Shown: one piece after another, positions 8,433 to 17,591 of the stretch | Layout of the letters: each line of letters opens with the position of its first letter | Position numbering within the stretch: the first letter of the stretch is position 1 | From: Paracoccaceae bacterium | GTDB taxonomy: Bacteria > Pseudomonadota > Alphaproteobacteria > Rhodobacterales > Rhodobacteraceae | Assembly: GCA_020441385.1 (NCBI GenBank) | Contig: JAGRMG010000057.1 | Span: 1-43,644 of the forward strand | Direction of reading: 5' to 3' | Length of the DNA: 43,644 nt | The notes under the pieces: model-generated | Told to the model about the DNA's origin: nothing | Databases searched by the model: none | The model's input: the letters and a program-made list of their open reading frames with translations, nothing else | Translations under genes and position numbers: made by a program

Positions 8433-10481
8433 ATGCGAGATTACATACGCGACCCGCTGGGCGACGAGGATACCCCGTTCTCCGAATGGAGCGACGACAT
8501 CAACGGGTTTCTCGCCTACGACCGCGGCAAGGACAGCTATCACCTGGCCTCGGACTACAACTGGGGCGCAAGGGGCGAGGACGCCAATCAGCAGGTCTAT
8601 GCCATCGCGGATGGAGAGATCGCCCATATCGCGACCGATTATGGCGGCCATGGCGATGCCGTCGTGATGTTTCACACCCTGTCGAGCGGGCGGCAATTCA
8701 CCACGGTCTATGGCCATCTGGACAGTACGGCAACGCGGGGGGCCGTCAGCTACGCCGACCAGTTGGGCACCCTGCACGACTGGGATGCCGACCACCTGCA
8801 TTTCGCCGTTGCCGAAGGCCACACGCTGGGCGCGCTCACCGGCTCCACCGACCGGGCAACCCGCGACACCCGGGCGACGGGCGCGGACGGTGTCGAATAT
8901 GTCGATGTCGCCGTTGCCGCCGAAACCGTGCGCTTCTACGACCCCGACGGCTTTCTTGCCGCCTATCTCAACCCGGTCGGCACGGGGCCCAGCGATGTGA
9001 ACACGGTGTCCGGGCTGATGCTGGTGGATTCGCGGGGGGGCGTCTACCGGACCGACGTCCTGACGCGGGCAACCGAGCTTCTGGCCGACTATTCGATGAC
9101 CTTCACCGATATCGCGATCACCCCGAACGGGCGCGTCTATGCCAACACCTTCAGCGCGCTCTACGAACTCGATCTCGACGCGGGCACATCCGAGCGGATT
9201 TTCGTGATGGAGGACAGCGCCAACGGTCTGGCATCCGATGACGACGGCCGGCTCTACATCGGCTATCTGAGCGACGACCGGATCGACATCCTCGACCCCG
9301 GCACCGGAACGATCGGCGGCCAGATCGAATTGCCCGCAGGGACACGCTCGGCCGGCGATATCCACATCGTCGGCGACAGGCTCTACTACACGACCTCCGC
9401 GCGCGATATCCTGACCGTGGATCTGGCCAGCGGCGCGGTGCTGAACACCGCCGATCACGGGCTGGGCGCGGCATACGGGCTGCATTATGTCGACGAGCAG
9501 ATGTATGCGTTCTCCGGGCGCGACCTCTATACGATCAACGCGTTCACCGGCGCCACGGCCGACCTTGCCCGGCTCGAGGTCGAAGGCTCGATCTATGGCG
9601 CGGCCACGGTGCCGTCGAGCACGATAACCGGCTCCGACGCCGACGATGTGCTGGTGGCGTGGTTCGGTGATCTCGAACTGTCGGGGCTTGGCGGCGACGA
9701 CCGTATGACCGGCAGCGCATTCGTCGACCGGATGAACGGCGGATCGGGCAACGACACGCTGCGCGGCAATGGCGGCGACGATCTGGTCGAGGGCGGAAGC
9801 GGCGCCGACATCCTGAACGGCGATGCCGGCAACGACACCATCTTCGGCTGGCAGGCACCCGACGAAGGCAGCCTGACCGCAGGGGCCGCGGCGCGGGCCG
9901 ACGATGCGGCGACCACCGATCTGCGCGACGTGATCTATGCCGGGGACGGCGACGATCTGGTCGATGGCGGCTACGGCAACGACCTGATCTATGGCCAGGG
10001 CGGCAGCGACACGCTCGCGGGGGGCTTTGGCGCCGACGAGTTGCAGGGCCAGGACGGCGACGATGTCATCACCGGCTCGGCCTATGGCGACATCGTGTTC
10101 GGCAACGCGGGCGACGATTTCGTCAACGGCGGCTTCGGGCACGACCTGATCAATGGCGGTTCGGGGGCGGACAAGTTCTTTCACGCCGGCGGCGATGCCG
10201 ACGCCATTCTGGGCCACGGCAGCGACTGGGTGCAGGACTATTCCGCCGTCGAGGGCGATATTCTGGTGTTCGGCGGCGCCGCCTCGGCCGCCGATTTCCA
10301 GGTCAACACCACGCACACGGCCAGCCGCGAGACCGGCGAACGTTCGGGCGACGACGACGTGCAGGAGGCGTTCGTGATCTACCGCCCCACCGGCCAGATC
10401 CTGTGGGCGCTGGTGGATGGGGCCGGGCAGGACAGCATCAACCTTCAGATCGGGGCCGAGGTGTTCGACCTGCTGGGCTGA
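8433..10481 (+). CDS. M23-peptidase-like / beta-propeller / RTX calcium-binding protein
   Basis: 682-aa acidic protein, start ATG 8433 with AAGGAG ten bases upstream; codons upstream of it in the same frame are not protein-like. Residues ~30-135 look like an M23 (LytM) metallopeptidase: HLASD (His37, Asp41 as HxxxD), TVYGHLD (His95) and HLHFAV (His121, His123) supply all expected zinc/catalytic residues. Residues ~165-400 form repeated strand motifs (LYIGYLSDD, LYYTTSARD, LYTINAFTG) suggesting a WD/NHL-like propeller. From ~400 onward are RTX nonapeptides such as GGSGNDTLRG, GGSGADILNG and GGYGNDLIYG, which bind calcium. It has no Sec signal; RTX proteins usually leave by type I secretion through a C-terminal signal, but no ABC exporter lies in this window. 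Substrate and activity are inferred, not known. Confidence 0.8.
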   Translation: MRDYIRDPLGDEDTPFSEWSDDINGFLAYDRGKDSYHLASDYNWGARGEDANQQVYAIADGEIAHIATDYGGHGDAVVMFHTLSSGRQFTTVYGHLDSTATRGAVSYADQLGTLHDWDADHLHFAVAEGHTLGALTGSTDRATRDTRATGADGVEYVDVAVAAETVRFYDPDGFLAAYLNPVGTGPSDVNTVSGLMLVDSRGGVYRTDVLTRATELLADYSMTFTDIAITPNGRVYANTFSALYELDLDAGTSERIFVMEDSANGLASDDDGRLYIGYLSDDRIDILDPGTGTIGGQIELPAGTRSAGDIHIVGDRLYYTTSARDILTVDLASGAVLNTADHGLGAAYGLHYVDEQMYAFSGRDLYTINAFTGATADLARLEVEGSIYGAATVPSSTITGSDADDVLVAWFGDLELSGLGGDDRMTGSAFVDRMNGGSGNDTLRGNGGDDLVEGGSGADILNGDAGNDTIFGWQAPDEGSLTAGAAARADDAATTDLRDVIYAGDGDDLVDGGYGNDLIYGQGGSDTLAGGFGADELQGQDGDDVITGSAYGDIVFGNAGDDFVNGGFGHDLINGGSGADKFFHAGGDADAILGHGSDWVQDYSAVEGDILVFGGAASAADFQVNTTHTASRETGERSGDDDVQEAFVIYRPTGQILWALVDGAGQDSINLQIGAEVFDLLG

Positions 10482-10499
10482 GGCGGCGTTGCCGCTCAG
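10478..10499. terminator. Compact hairpin holding both stop codons of convergent genes
   Basis: CTGAG (10478-10482), one bulged G, CGGC (10484-10487), loop GTT, GCCG (10491-10494), CTCAG (10495-10499). The stem contains the TGA of the RTX gene (10479-10481) and the stop of the LysR gene (complement of 10496-10498). There is no T-run, so termination in either direction is an inference from position. Confidence 0.5.
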
Positions 10500-11371
10500 G
10501 CCTGCGCCGCCTGCCGGCGCAGCCAGGCGATGAAGGTGCGCGCCACCGGGCGCAGCGGCCCGGGGCGCGTCACGATGTGATAGCCCAGTTCGTCGCTGTC
10601 GCGAAACAGCAGCCGCAGCCGCCCCGAGGCGATGTCGCGGCCCACCGATGTGTCGGTCGTCACCACCACGCCCTGTCCGGCGCGGGCCGCCTGCAACACC
10701 ATGTCGCCGGGCATGTGGACCATGCCGCCGCGAAGCGTGCCCGCGACGCCGTGCCGTTCGAGCCAGTCGGCGGCTTCGGACGTGCCGATCTGTTGCAGCC
10801 AGGGCAGATCGAGCAGTTGCGCCGGATCGGTGATCTGGCCCGCCCCGATCAGCGACGGTGCGGCCACCACGACCATGTGCGTCGGCATCAGGGGCTCGAC
10901 CGCAAGCCCGGGCCAGTCGCCGGCCCCGAACCGCACGGCAACGTCGATGCCGCCAGCCGCCAGCGCCACCACCTCCGAGGTCGGGTTCAGCATCAGGTCG
11001 ATTCCGGGGTGGCGCCGGCGGAAATCGGCCAGCCTCGGCAGCAGCCAGTTGCCCGCAAATGCCGGCGTTACCGTCACCTGCAACGGGCGGTCGGCATCGG
11101 CCTGGGTCAGTTCCTGCACCGCGGTGGCGATGGCGCCGAATCCCAGTTCCAGCGCGTGCGCCAGGTGCGTGCCCTGTTCGGTCAGCACCAGCGCCCGCCC
11201 CGAGCGGTCCAGCAGCGCCACGTCCAGGTGTTTCTCAAGCGCGCGCAACTGCTGGCTTATGGCAGCGTGGCTGACATTCAGCGCCGCACCCGCCTTCTGG
11301 AGATTGCCGGTCTCGGCAAACGCGGCAAAGGCCCGCAAGGCGGGGAGAGGCGGCATGTCACGCCAGTTCAT
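10496..11371 (-). CDS. LysR-family transcriptional regulator (GcvA-like)
   Basis: 291-aa regulator. The N-terminal winged helix-turn-helix is clear (residues ~5-65: PLPALRAFAAFAETG, then the recognition helix SHAAISQQLRALEKHL), followed by a periplasmic-binding-protein-type co-inducer domain with the usual LysR core (PLQVTVTPAFAGNWLLPRL). The PPLPALRAF start and sequence style are those of GcvA-like LysR proteins; the ligand cannot be told. The start is the ATG at 11369-11371; upstream in-frame codons run into the operator region. It is divergent from a small ORF, and palindromes at 11372-11438 separate the two, as expected for autoregulated LysR genes. Confidence 0.88.
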   Translation of the reverse strand: MNWRDMPPLPALRAFAAFAETGNLQKAGAALNVSHAAISQQLRALEKHLDVALLDRSGRALVLTEQGTHLAHALELGFGAIATAVQELTQADADRPLQVTVTPAFAGNWLLPRLADFRRRHPGIDLMLNPTSEVVALAAGGIDVAVRFGAGDWPGLAVEPLMPTHMVVVAAPSLIGAGQITDPAQLLDLPWLQQIGTSEAADWLERHGVAGTLRGGMVHMPGDMVLQAARAGQGVVVTTDTSVGRDIASGRLRLLFRDSDELGYHIVTRPGPLRPVARTFIAWLRRQAAQA

Positions 11372-11438
11372 ATGTAATTCCAGCTTACATGTAAGATATG
11401 CAATTGTCTGGTATTTCCAGCCCCGAGGATACATGTAT
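11372..11438. promoter_or_regulatory. Operator region with repeated TACATGTA palindromes between LysR gene and small ORF
   Basis: Three overlapping or adjacent dyads: ATGTAA-N7-TTACAT at 11372-11390, the perfect 12-mer CTTACATGTAAG at 11384-11395, and the perfect 10-mer ATACATGTAT at 11429-11438. The shared core TACATGTA recurs with 44 bp spacing, about four helical turns, so sites would face the same side of the DNA. LysR proteins bind such paired sites as tetramers; binding by the adjacent regulator is inferred. Confidence 0.55.
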
Positions 11439-11468
11439 GAAGCATCACTTCAACACGGAGTCACCGAG

Positions 11469-11612
11469 ATGCTGAACATATTCGCACAAAGCCTGCTGAC
11501 CGCGACCGGCAATCGCGTGCATCGCGACGACGAAATCCGCAAGCCCCGCCCCCGGCGGGTCTGGCGCCGCAAGGGCGCGGCTTCGCCCGCCCGCACCCAA
11601 GCGCCGCGCTGA
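11469..11612 (+). CDS. Small hypothetical protein (47 aa)
   Basis: Short ORF starting at ATG 11469 with GGAG eight bases upstream. The product starts MLNIFAQSLLTATGNRVHRD, then is strongly basic (KPRPRRVWRRKG) to the C-terminus. I do not recognise the family; it is not the DUF1127 type of small basic protein. Support for a real gene: a good ribosome-binding site, a divergent LysR gene with paired palindromes upstream, and a strong 14-bp stem-loop 21 bases after the stop. It would be the obvious regulatory target of the LysR protein. Codon usage is not informative at this length. Confidence 0.45.
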   Translation: MLNIFAQSLLTATGNRVHRDDEIRKPRPRRVWRRKGAASPARTQAPR

Positions 11613-11632
11613 ACGCCGGTTTCCCCGCCGGC

Positions 11633-11666
11633 GCGCCGCCCGCGACACGCCGGTCGCGGGCGGCGC
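11633..11666. terminator. 14-bp perfect stem-loop between small ORF and pobA
   Basis: Arms 11633-11646 and 11653-11666 are fully complementary (core GCCGCCCGCGAC / GTCGCGGGCGGC) with the six-base loop ACGCCG. It lies between the 3' ends of two convergent genes and probably terminates or insulates both transcripts. No U-run follows on either strand. Confidence 0.6.
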
Positions 11667-11702
11667 CCTGACCCCGACGCAGGCAGCCCCCGGCATCCGC
11701 CC

Positions 11703-12966
<1,264 letters not shown>

Positions 12967-13830
12967 ATGGCCGGCGCGCGCGACAGCATCCGCAACTACA
13001 ACCTGTTCGGCGAAACGGGCGAAATGCCCGACGTGGTGCATTGCGAAACCATCCAGACCCGCTCGCGGATGCACAACTGGGAACTGCGCCCGCATCGCCA
13101 TGCAAGGCTGCACCAGTTCCTGCTGATCGAGAGCGGCGGGGGCATGGCCGACCTCGACGGGCGCGCCATGGCCCTGGATGCGGGCGACGCGGTCAACATC
13201 CCCCGGGGCCATGTCCACGGCTTTGCCTTTCGCGCCGATACCGAGGGCTGGGTGGTCACGCTGACATCGGATCTGCTCGACCAGGCGCTGCACCCGGGCG
13301 CCGGGCTGCGCCCGCTTCTGGGCGCGGCGCGCATCGTGCCCTCCGACCGCGACCTGCGCCGGCTGTTCCAGCGCATCTTCGCCGAATATGCCGGGCACGG
13401 CTTTGCGCGTGCCCAGGTGCTGCGCTCGCAGGCCGGTTCGCTGATCGGGCTGATGGCGCGCGCCATCGCGGCCGACAGCGGCGGCGGCGAGACCGGCCGC
13501 GCCAACCCGCTGTTTTGCCGCTTCGAGGCGCTGGTGGAACAGCAGTTCCGCACGCGCCAGCCGGTCGCCTCCTATGCCGCGCAGCTGGCGGTCTCGGCGA
13601 CGCATCTGAACCGCGTCGTGCGCCGGGCCACCGGCGGCCCGGCCTCGGCGCTGATCGCCGAACGCATGCTGCGCGAGGCGCGCCGCCTGCTGATCTACAC
13701 CAATCTCGGCGCGGCCGAGATCGCCTATGACCTCGGCTTCAGCGACCCGGCGCATTTCAGCCGCGCCTTTGCCCGCGGCACCGGCCTGCCGCCACGCGAT
13801 TTCCGCCGCCGGATGGAGCGGGGCGGTTGA
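12967..13830 (+). CDS. pobR: AraC-family regulator, probable PobR
   Basis: 287-aa transcription factor starting at ATG 12967 (an in-frame ATG at 12931 would add 12 residues). Residues ~15-130 form a cupin-like ligand-binding domain with the motif RPHRHARLHQFLLIESGGG and a second strand pair IPRGHVHGFAF. The C-terminal ~100 residues carry two helix-turn-helix motifs; the second contains the AraC signature AEIAYDLGFSDPAHFSRAF. Divergence from pobA makes 4-hydroxybenzoate the likely inducer, as in the AraC-type PobR described for other bacteria. This is the AraC type of PobR, not the IclR type of Acinetobacter. Confidence 0.85.
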   Translation: MAGARDSIRNYNLFGETGEMPDVVHCETIQTRSRMHNWELRPHRHARLHQFLLIESGGGMADLDGRAMALDAGDAVNIPRGHVHGFAFRADTEGWVVTLTSDLLDQALHPGAGLRPLLGAARIVPSDRDLRRLFQRIFAEYAGHGFARAQVLRSQAGSLIGLMARAIAADSGGGETGRANPLFCRFEALVEQQFRTRQPVASYAAQLAVSATHLNRVVRRATGGPASALIAERMLREARRLLIYTNLGAAEIAYDLGFSDPAHFSRAFARGTGLPPRDFRRRMERGG

Positions 13831-13946
13831 ACCGCGGCTGAACCGGGCGGCCGGGCCGTGCCCGCGACGGCGCCGCCGGGCGGACCTTGCCAAGCCGCCG
13901 GTTCCGGGCAAACCTGCAACGCGAAACCGAAAGAAGGACATCCGCC

Positions 13947-15044
13947 ATGCTGAACGGAATTCGCATCCTCGAGGTCGAGGGGCTGGGCCCCGGCCCGTTC
14001 GCGGCGATGCTGCTGGCCGATCTGGGCGCCGATGTGATCGTGGTCCACCGCAAGGGCGGCGCGCCGTTGCCGGGCATGCCGGAAAGATCGCTGATCGACC
14101 GCGGCAAACGCTCGATCGCGCTCGACCTGAAGGATGCCGGCGACATGGCCGCCTTCAAGGCGCTCGTCGCCACCGCCGACGGGCTGATCGAGGGCTTCCG
14201 CCCCGGCGTGATGGAACGCCTTGGCCTTGGCCCAAAGGATTGCCACGCGATCAATCCCGCGCTGGTCTATGGCCGCATGACCGGCTGGGGCCAGGACGGG
14301 CCGCTTTCGCATGCCGCCGGCCACGATCTGAACTATATCGCGCTGTCGGGCGCGCTGTGGTATGCCTCGCCCCCGGATGCGGCGCCGCTGACGCCGCCGA
14401 CGCTGGTGGGCGATATCGGCGGGGGCGCGATGTATCTGGCGGTCGGCCTGCTGGCCGGCCTGCTCGATGCCCGCGCGCATGGGCGGGGCCGCGTGGTCGA
14501 TGCGGCGATCGTCGATGGCTCGGCGCACATGATGAACCTGCTGATGAGCCTCGGGCAGTCGGGCAGCCTGTCCATGACCCGGGGGCAAAGCCTGCTGGAC
14601 GGGCCGCACTGGTGCCGCAGCTATGCCTGCGCCGATGGCGGCCATGTCGCCGTGCAATGCCTCGAGCCGAAATTCTACGCCGAGTTCCTGCGCCTTCTGG
14701 ACCTGGCCGACGATCCCGATTTCGCGCGCCAGCACGACAGGGCGCTCTGGCCCGCGCTGGGCGACCGGCTGGCGGCGATCTTCGCCGCGAAGCCGCGCGA
14801 CCACTGGGCGGCGCTGTTTTCGGGCTCGGACGGCTGCGTCGCCCCGGTCCTGTCGCCGCGCGAGGCGATGGCACACCCCCTGAACGAGGCCCGCCAGACC
14901 TGGCACGACCCCGACGGCGTGTTGCAGGCCGCCCCGGCGCCGCGGTTTTCCGGCCGCCCGCCCTGGCGGCCCCCCGAAATCCCCGAGAGGGGCCAGCATA
15001 CCGAAACCATCCTGGCCGAACTCGCCGAAAATCCGGGCGCCTGA
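13947..15044 (+). CDS. CaiB/BaiF family (class III) CoA-transferase
   Basis: 365-aa protein starting at ATG 13947 with AAGAAGGA upstream. It begins with the family hallmark EVEGLGPGPFAAMLLADLGA (about residues 9-28) and contains NPALVYGRMTGWGQDGP and the DIGGGAMYLAVGLLAGLLDA helix followed by HGRGRVVDAAIVDG, where the catalytic Asp is expected. Class III enzymes move CoA between carboxylic acids or, in the racemase branch, epimerise 2-methylacyl-CoA; the sequence looks nearer to alpha-methylacyl-CoA racemases. It lies 116 bases downstream of pobR on the same strand, so a role with aromatic or branched acids is possible but unproven. Confidence 0.85.
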   Translation: MLNGIRILEVEGLGPGPFAAMLLADLGADVIVVHRKGGAPLPGMPERSLIDRGKRSIALDLKDAGDMAAFKALVATADGLIEGFRPGVMERLGLGPKDCHAINPALVYGRMTGWGQDGPLSHAAGHDLNYIALSGALWYASPPDAAPLTPPTLVGDIGGGAMYLAVGLLAGLLDARAHGRGRVVDAAIVDGSAHMMNLLMSLGQSGSLSMTRGQSLLDGPHWCRSYACADGGHVAVQCLEPKFYAEFLRLLDLADDPDFARQHDRALWPALGDRLAAIFAAKPRDHWAALFSGSDGCVAPVLSPREAMAHPLNEARQTWHDPDGVLQAAPAPRFSGRPPWRPPEIPERGQHTETILAELAENPGA

Positions 15045-15050
15045 CCCGCA

Positions 15051-15100
15051 TGGCTTCTTTCTGGGCCAAATACTCCGGGGTCCGGGGCAGAGCCCCGGGC
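15051..15100 (-). repeat. Dispersed intergenic hairpin element, copy B (inverted)
   Basis: Read on the minus strand: a 7-bp GC stem (CCGGGGC at 15082-15088 with GCCCCGG at 15092-15098, loop of 3), then ACCCCGGAGTATTTGGCCCA and a GAAAGAAG tail. Same order of parts as copies at 2250 and 35167. It lies between two plus-strand genes in antisense orientation, so it is not simply a terminator for the gene before it. Confidence 0.75.
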
Positions 15101-15187
15101 GACAGGATGCCACGCCCGGCGGGCTTGCACATTCGCCGGCGGCGCGATGAGATGCCCGCGTCATGTGCAACCGCGAGGGGCGACCGG

Positions 15188-15676
15188 ATGAGCGATGCAG
15201 GCGAGATCCGCGAAGGCGAGGTGGCGCTCGGATTCGATCCGGGCGAACGGGCGCAGGCGGGCGTCACGTTCATCGGACATATCCGCTCGGACTGGGCGCG
15301 CGGCAGCGCGCCGCGCAACGTCACCCGGGCGCGCGAGGCCGGCGGCGGCAACGCGCGGATCGAACTGGACCCAGCCTATGCGCCCGGGCTTCGGGGGCTT
15401 TCGGTCGGGCGCCCGGTCTGGGTGCTTTACTGGATGGACCGTGCCCGCCGCGACCTGATCCTGCAATCGCCGCGCCACCATGTCGAACCGCGCGGCGTGT
15501 TCACGCTGCGCTCGCCGGTTCGGCCCAACCCGGTGGCGATGGCGGCGGTCACGATCACCGCGCTGGACATGCAGGCCGGGGTGATCGGCATCGACGCCAC
15601 CGACGCCTTCGACATGACCCCGGTCATCGACATCAAGCCGTGGATGGGCGGCATCGACATTCCGCCGGAGCAGTGA
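15188..15676 (+). CDS. trmO: tRNA (N6-threonylcarbamoyladenosine37-N6)-methyltransferase TrmO
   Basis: 162-aa protein of the TsaA/VirR (UPF0066) family, which methylates N6 of t6A37 in some ANN-decoding tRNAs using SAM. Visible family motifs: the first strand FIGHIRSDW (residues 28-36), the LRSPVRPNPVAM box (107-118) that is the family signature, and the end segment DMTPVIDIKPW (142-152). The ATG at 15188 is chosen because family proteins start shortly before the GxI-x-S/T strand. It stands alone, 143 bases after the CoA-transferase; a stem-loop directly follows its stop. Confidence 0.88.
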   Translation: MSDAGEIREGEVALGFDPGERAQAGVTFIGHIRSDWARGSAPRNVTRAREAGGGNARIELDPAYAPGLRGLSVGRPVWVLYWMDRARRDLILQSPRHHVEPRGVFTLRSPVRPNPVAMAAVTITALDMQAGVIGIDATDAFDMTPVIDIKPWMGGIDIPPEQ

Positions 15677-15680
15677 TCGT

Positions 15681-15713
15681 GCCGGCCTGACCCGCCGGCC
15701 GCGTCAGGCCGGC
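15681..15713. terminator. Perfect 11-bp stem-loop between trmO and cupin gene
   Basis: GCCGGCCTGAC at 15681-15691 pairs exactly with GTCAGGCCGGC at 15703-15713; loop of 11 bases. It starts five bases after the trmO stop and contains the stop of the convergent cupin gene (complement of 15704-15706). Probably a shared terminator, although no U-run follows. Confidence 0.6.
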
Positions 15714-16114
15714 GAGGGGGGGCGCGAATAATCCGCGTCCGCGACCTTTTCCAGCCAGTCGGTCTGGACCCCGTCCAGCGCCTCCTGAATGGCCAGATGC
15801 ACCATGGCGCAGTCCGGCGCGGCGCCATGCCAGTGTTCTTCGCCCGGCGGGATCCACACGGTATCGCCGGCCCGGATCCGGCGCGGCGCGCCGCTGCGCA
15901 GGCCGACCAGGCCACTGCCCGACAACACATGCAGGGTCTGGCCCAGCGGATGCCGGTGCCAGGCCGTCCGGGCGCCCGGCTCAAAGCCCACGCGCACCGC
16001 GCGCACCCGCGCCGGTTCGGGCGCCTCGATCACCGGATCCTGCCAGACCCGGCCGGTGAACCAGTCCGGATTGGCAACCTTGCTGGGGCGCGAGCCGACC
16101 TCGAAGATATCCAT
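15704..16114 (-). CDS. Cupin-domain protein
   Basis: 136-aa single-cupin protein starting at ATG 16112-16114 with AGGAAAGGG upstream. The first cupin motif is GARTAWHRHPLGQTLHVLSG (two His and a Gln in the metal-binding positions) and the second is IPPGEEHWHGAAPDCAMVHL (His for the fourth ligand). The N-terminal segment with WFTGRVWQDP resembles small cupins annotated as carboxymuconolactone decarboxylase-associated or (R)-mandelonitrile lyase-like. A metal-dependent enzyme or sensor role is likely; the substrate is unknown. The upstream gene on the same strand is the MFS permease, 78 bases away. Confidence 0.8.
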   Translation of the reverse strand: MDIFEVGSRPSKVANPDWFTGRVWQDPVIEAPEPARVRAVRVGFEPGARTAWHRHPLGQTLHVLSGSGLVGLRSGAPRRIRAGDTVWIPPGEEHWHGAAPDCAMVHLAIQEALDGVQTDWLEKVADADYSRPPSPA

Positions 16115-16192
16115 GCCTGATCCCTTTCCTCGCATGTAGTCACGCGCGCATCCGTGCGCCTGGCCCCATTCCTGCGCCGGTGCGCGCGCGTG

Positions 16193-17392
16193 TCAAGCCG
16201 CCGTCCGGCCCAGCGGGCGCTGCAACAGGGCGATGGCCGCCCCCAGCAGCAGAACCCCCGCCGCCGCCAGCAGGCTGTGGCCGATATCGCCGGTCAGATC
16301 GCCCAGCAGCCCCGCCGCGTAGGGCCCGGCCGTCTGGGCCACCGCGAAAACCACCGTGAACAGGCTGATGGACGCGCCCCAGCTTGCGGCCGGCAGGTTG
16401 TGGCGGGTAAAGCTGGTGACGGCGCCCGGCGCCATGAACACCGCCAGCCCGAACACGATCGCCGAAACCATCTGGCTGACGTTACCGGGCACCGCCACCG
16501 GCAGCGCCGATCCCGCGGCGATGCAGGTCAGCACCATCGCCAGCGGCAGCCCCGAGCGGAACCGCGCAAACACCGCCCGCCAGACGAAGGGCGAGACGCA
16601 CAGGCACAGCCCCAGCAGCACCCAGGCCGCCGCGATGGCCGCACCGGATGCGCCCTGTTGCGTCATCCAGGCACTGAGAAACGTCAGATACACGATATAG
16701 CCCAGCCCGAAGCCGGCATATCCGGCGAGTTCCGGCAACATCCGCCGCACCGGCAGCCTCGGCCGCGCCGCCCGGGCCTGGTGCGGCTGGCGCAGGCTTT
16801 CACCGGCCCACAGCGCCAGCGGCAGAAAGGCAAGGCTGGTCAGGCCGATCAGCGTCCAGCCCAGCGGCCAGGATGCCGGCCCGCGCAGATCGAGCAGCAC
16901 CGGCAGCCCCGCCCCCGCCAGCACGATGCCCAGCCCGCCGCCGAACCCGAACAGCAGAGCGATCGCCAGCGCGTTGCGCCTTGCGTCGTCGGGAAACAGC
17001 TGCGCCGCCAGCGCGCCGCCGGTCGAAAACGCTAGCGCCCCGAAGGCGCCCGCCAGAAAGCGCCACAGCGACTGCCACCAGAGCGCGGGGTCGTATCCCG
17101 TGGCCAGCAGCGAAACGCTGGTGGCGATCAGCCCGAAGCCGAACAGGCGCGACGGGCTGATGCGGCCGATCAGGATCATCGTCAGCACCGCCCCGACGAT
17201 GTATCCCAGCGCGTTGGCCGTGTTCAGCCAGCCGGCCTGGGAATAGCTCCAGCCCAGGTCGGATTTCATCGCCGGCAGCAGCAGCCCGTAGGCAAAGCGC
17301 GCGAATCCGTTGGTGATGCAATTGCCAAGGCACAGGCCCAGCAGCACCAGCCACGGGTACCGCGGGGACGGGGGCGTTTGCGGCGCGTGCAT
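16193..17392 (-). CDS. YbfB/YjiJ-type MFS transporter
   Basis: 399-aa inner-membrane permease with about 12 membrane helices. The N-terminal helix motif GNCITNGFARFAYGLLLPAM and the following LGWSYSQAGWLNTANALGY are hallmarks of the YbfB/YjiJ branch of the major facilitator superfamily, for which no general substrate is established. The start ATG 17390-17392 has AAGGAGA nine bases upstream. It is divergent from pheS and may be cotranscribed with the cupin gene. Confidence 0.85.
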   Translation of the reverse strand: MHAPQTPPSPRYPWLVLLGLCLGNCITNGFARFAYGLLLPAMKSDLGWSYSQAGWLNTANALGYIVGAVLTMILIGRISPSRLFGFGLIATSVSLLATGYDPALWWQSLWRFLAGAFGALAFSTGGALAAQLFPDDARRNALAIALLFGFGGGLGIVLAGAGLPVLLDLRGPASWPLGWTLIGLTSLAFLPLALWAGESLRQPHQARAARPRLPVRRMLPELAGYAGFGLGYIVYLTFLSAWMTQQGASGAAIAAAWVLLGLCLCVSPFVWRAVFARFRSGLPLAMVLTCIAAGSALPVAVPGNVSQMVSAIVFGLAVFMAPGAVTSFTRHNLPAASWGASISLFTVVFAVAQTAGPYAAGLLGDLTGDIGHSLLAAAGVLLLGAAIALLQRPLGRTAA

Positions 17393-17465
17393 CGCGATCT
17401 CCTTGCGTCGGGCCGGGTTGGCGCGCGGCCGAGTTAACGCGGAACGCGGCGGCGGCACAATGGGC

Positions 17466-17484
17466 GACGCCGCGCCGCGGCGTC
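17466..17484. other. Stem-loop upstream of pheS
   Basis: GACGCCGC (17466-17473) pairs perfectly with GCGGCGTC (17477-17484) around a three-base loop. It lies about 110 bases before the pheS start, in the divergent region between the MFS gene and pheS. It could belong to a pheS leader; I found no Phe-rich leader peptide, so attenuation is not supported. Confidence 0.4.
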
Positions 17485-17591
17485 TTGGCGCTGTTGCAGC
17501 CGCGCCAGCCGCGCCGGCCCGGGCATCGCGCCACCCTTGCGTTCACGCCTTTCTGTGATAGCAGGGCGGGATCACGCACCGGGGGGCCGTC

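Noticed and set aside
8286-10316. Long minus-strand open frame opposite the RTX gene
   Set aside because: Gly/Asp-rich RTX codons give a stop-free complement; the translated sequence has no protein-like domain and no ribosome site.
17459-17591. Phe-leader attenuator of pheS
   Set aside because: A hairpin exists but there is no Phe-rich leader peptide or U-run.
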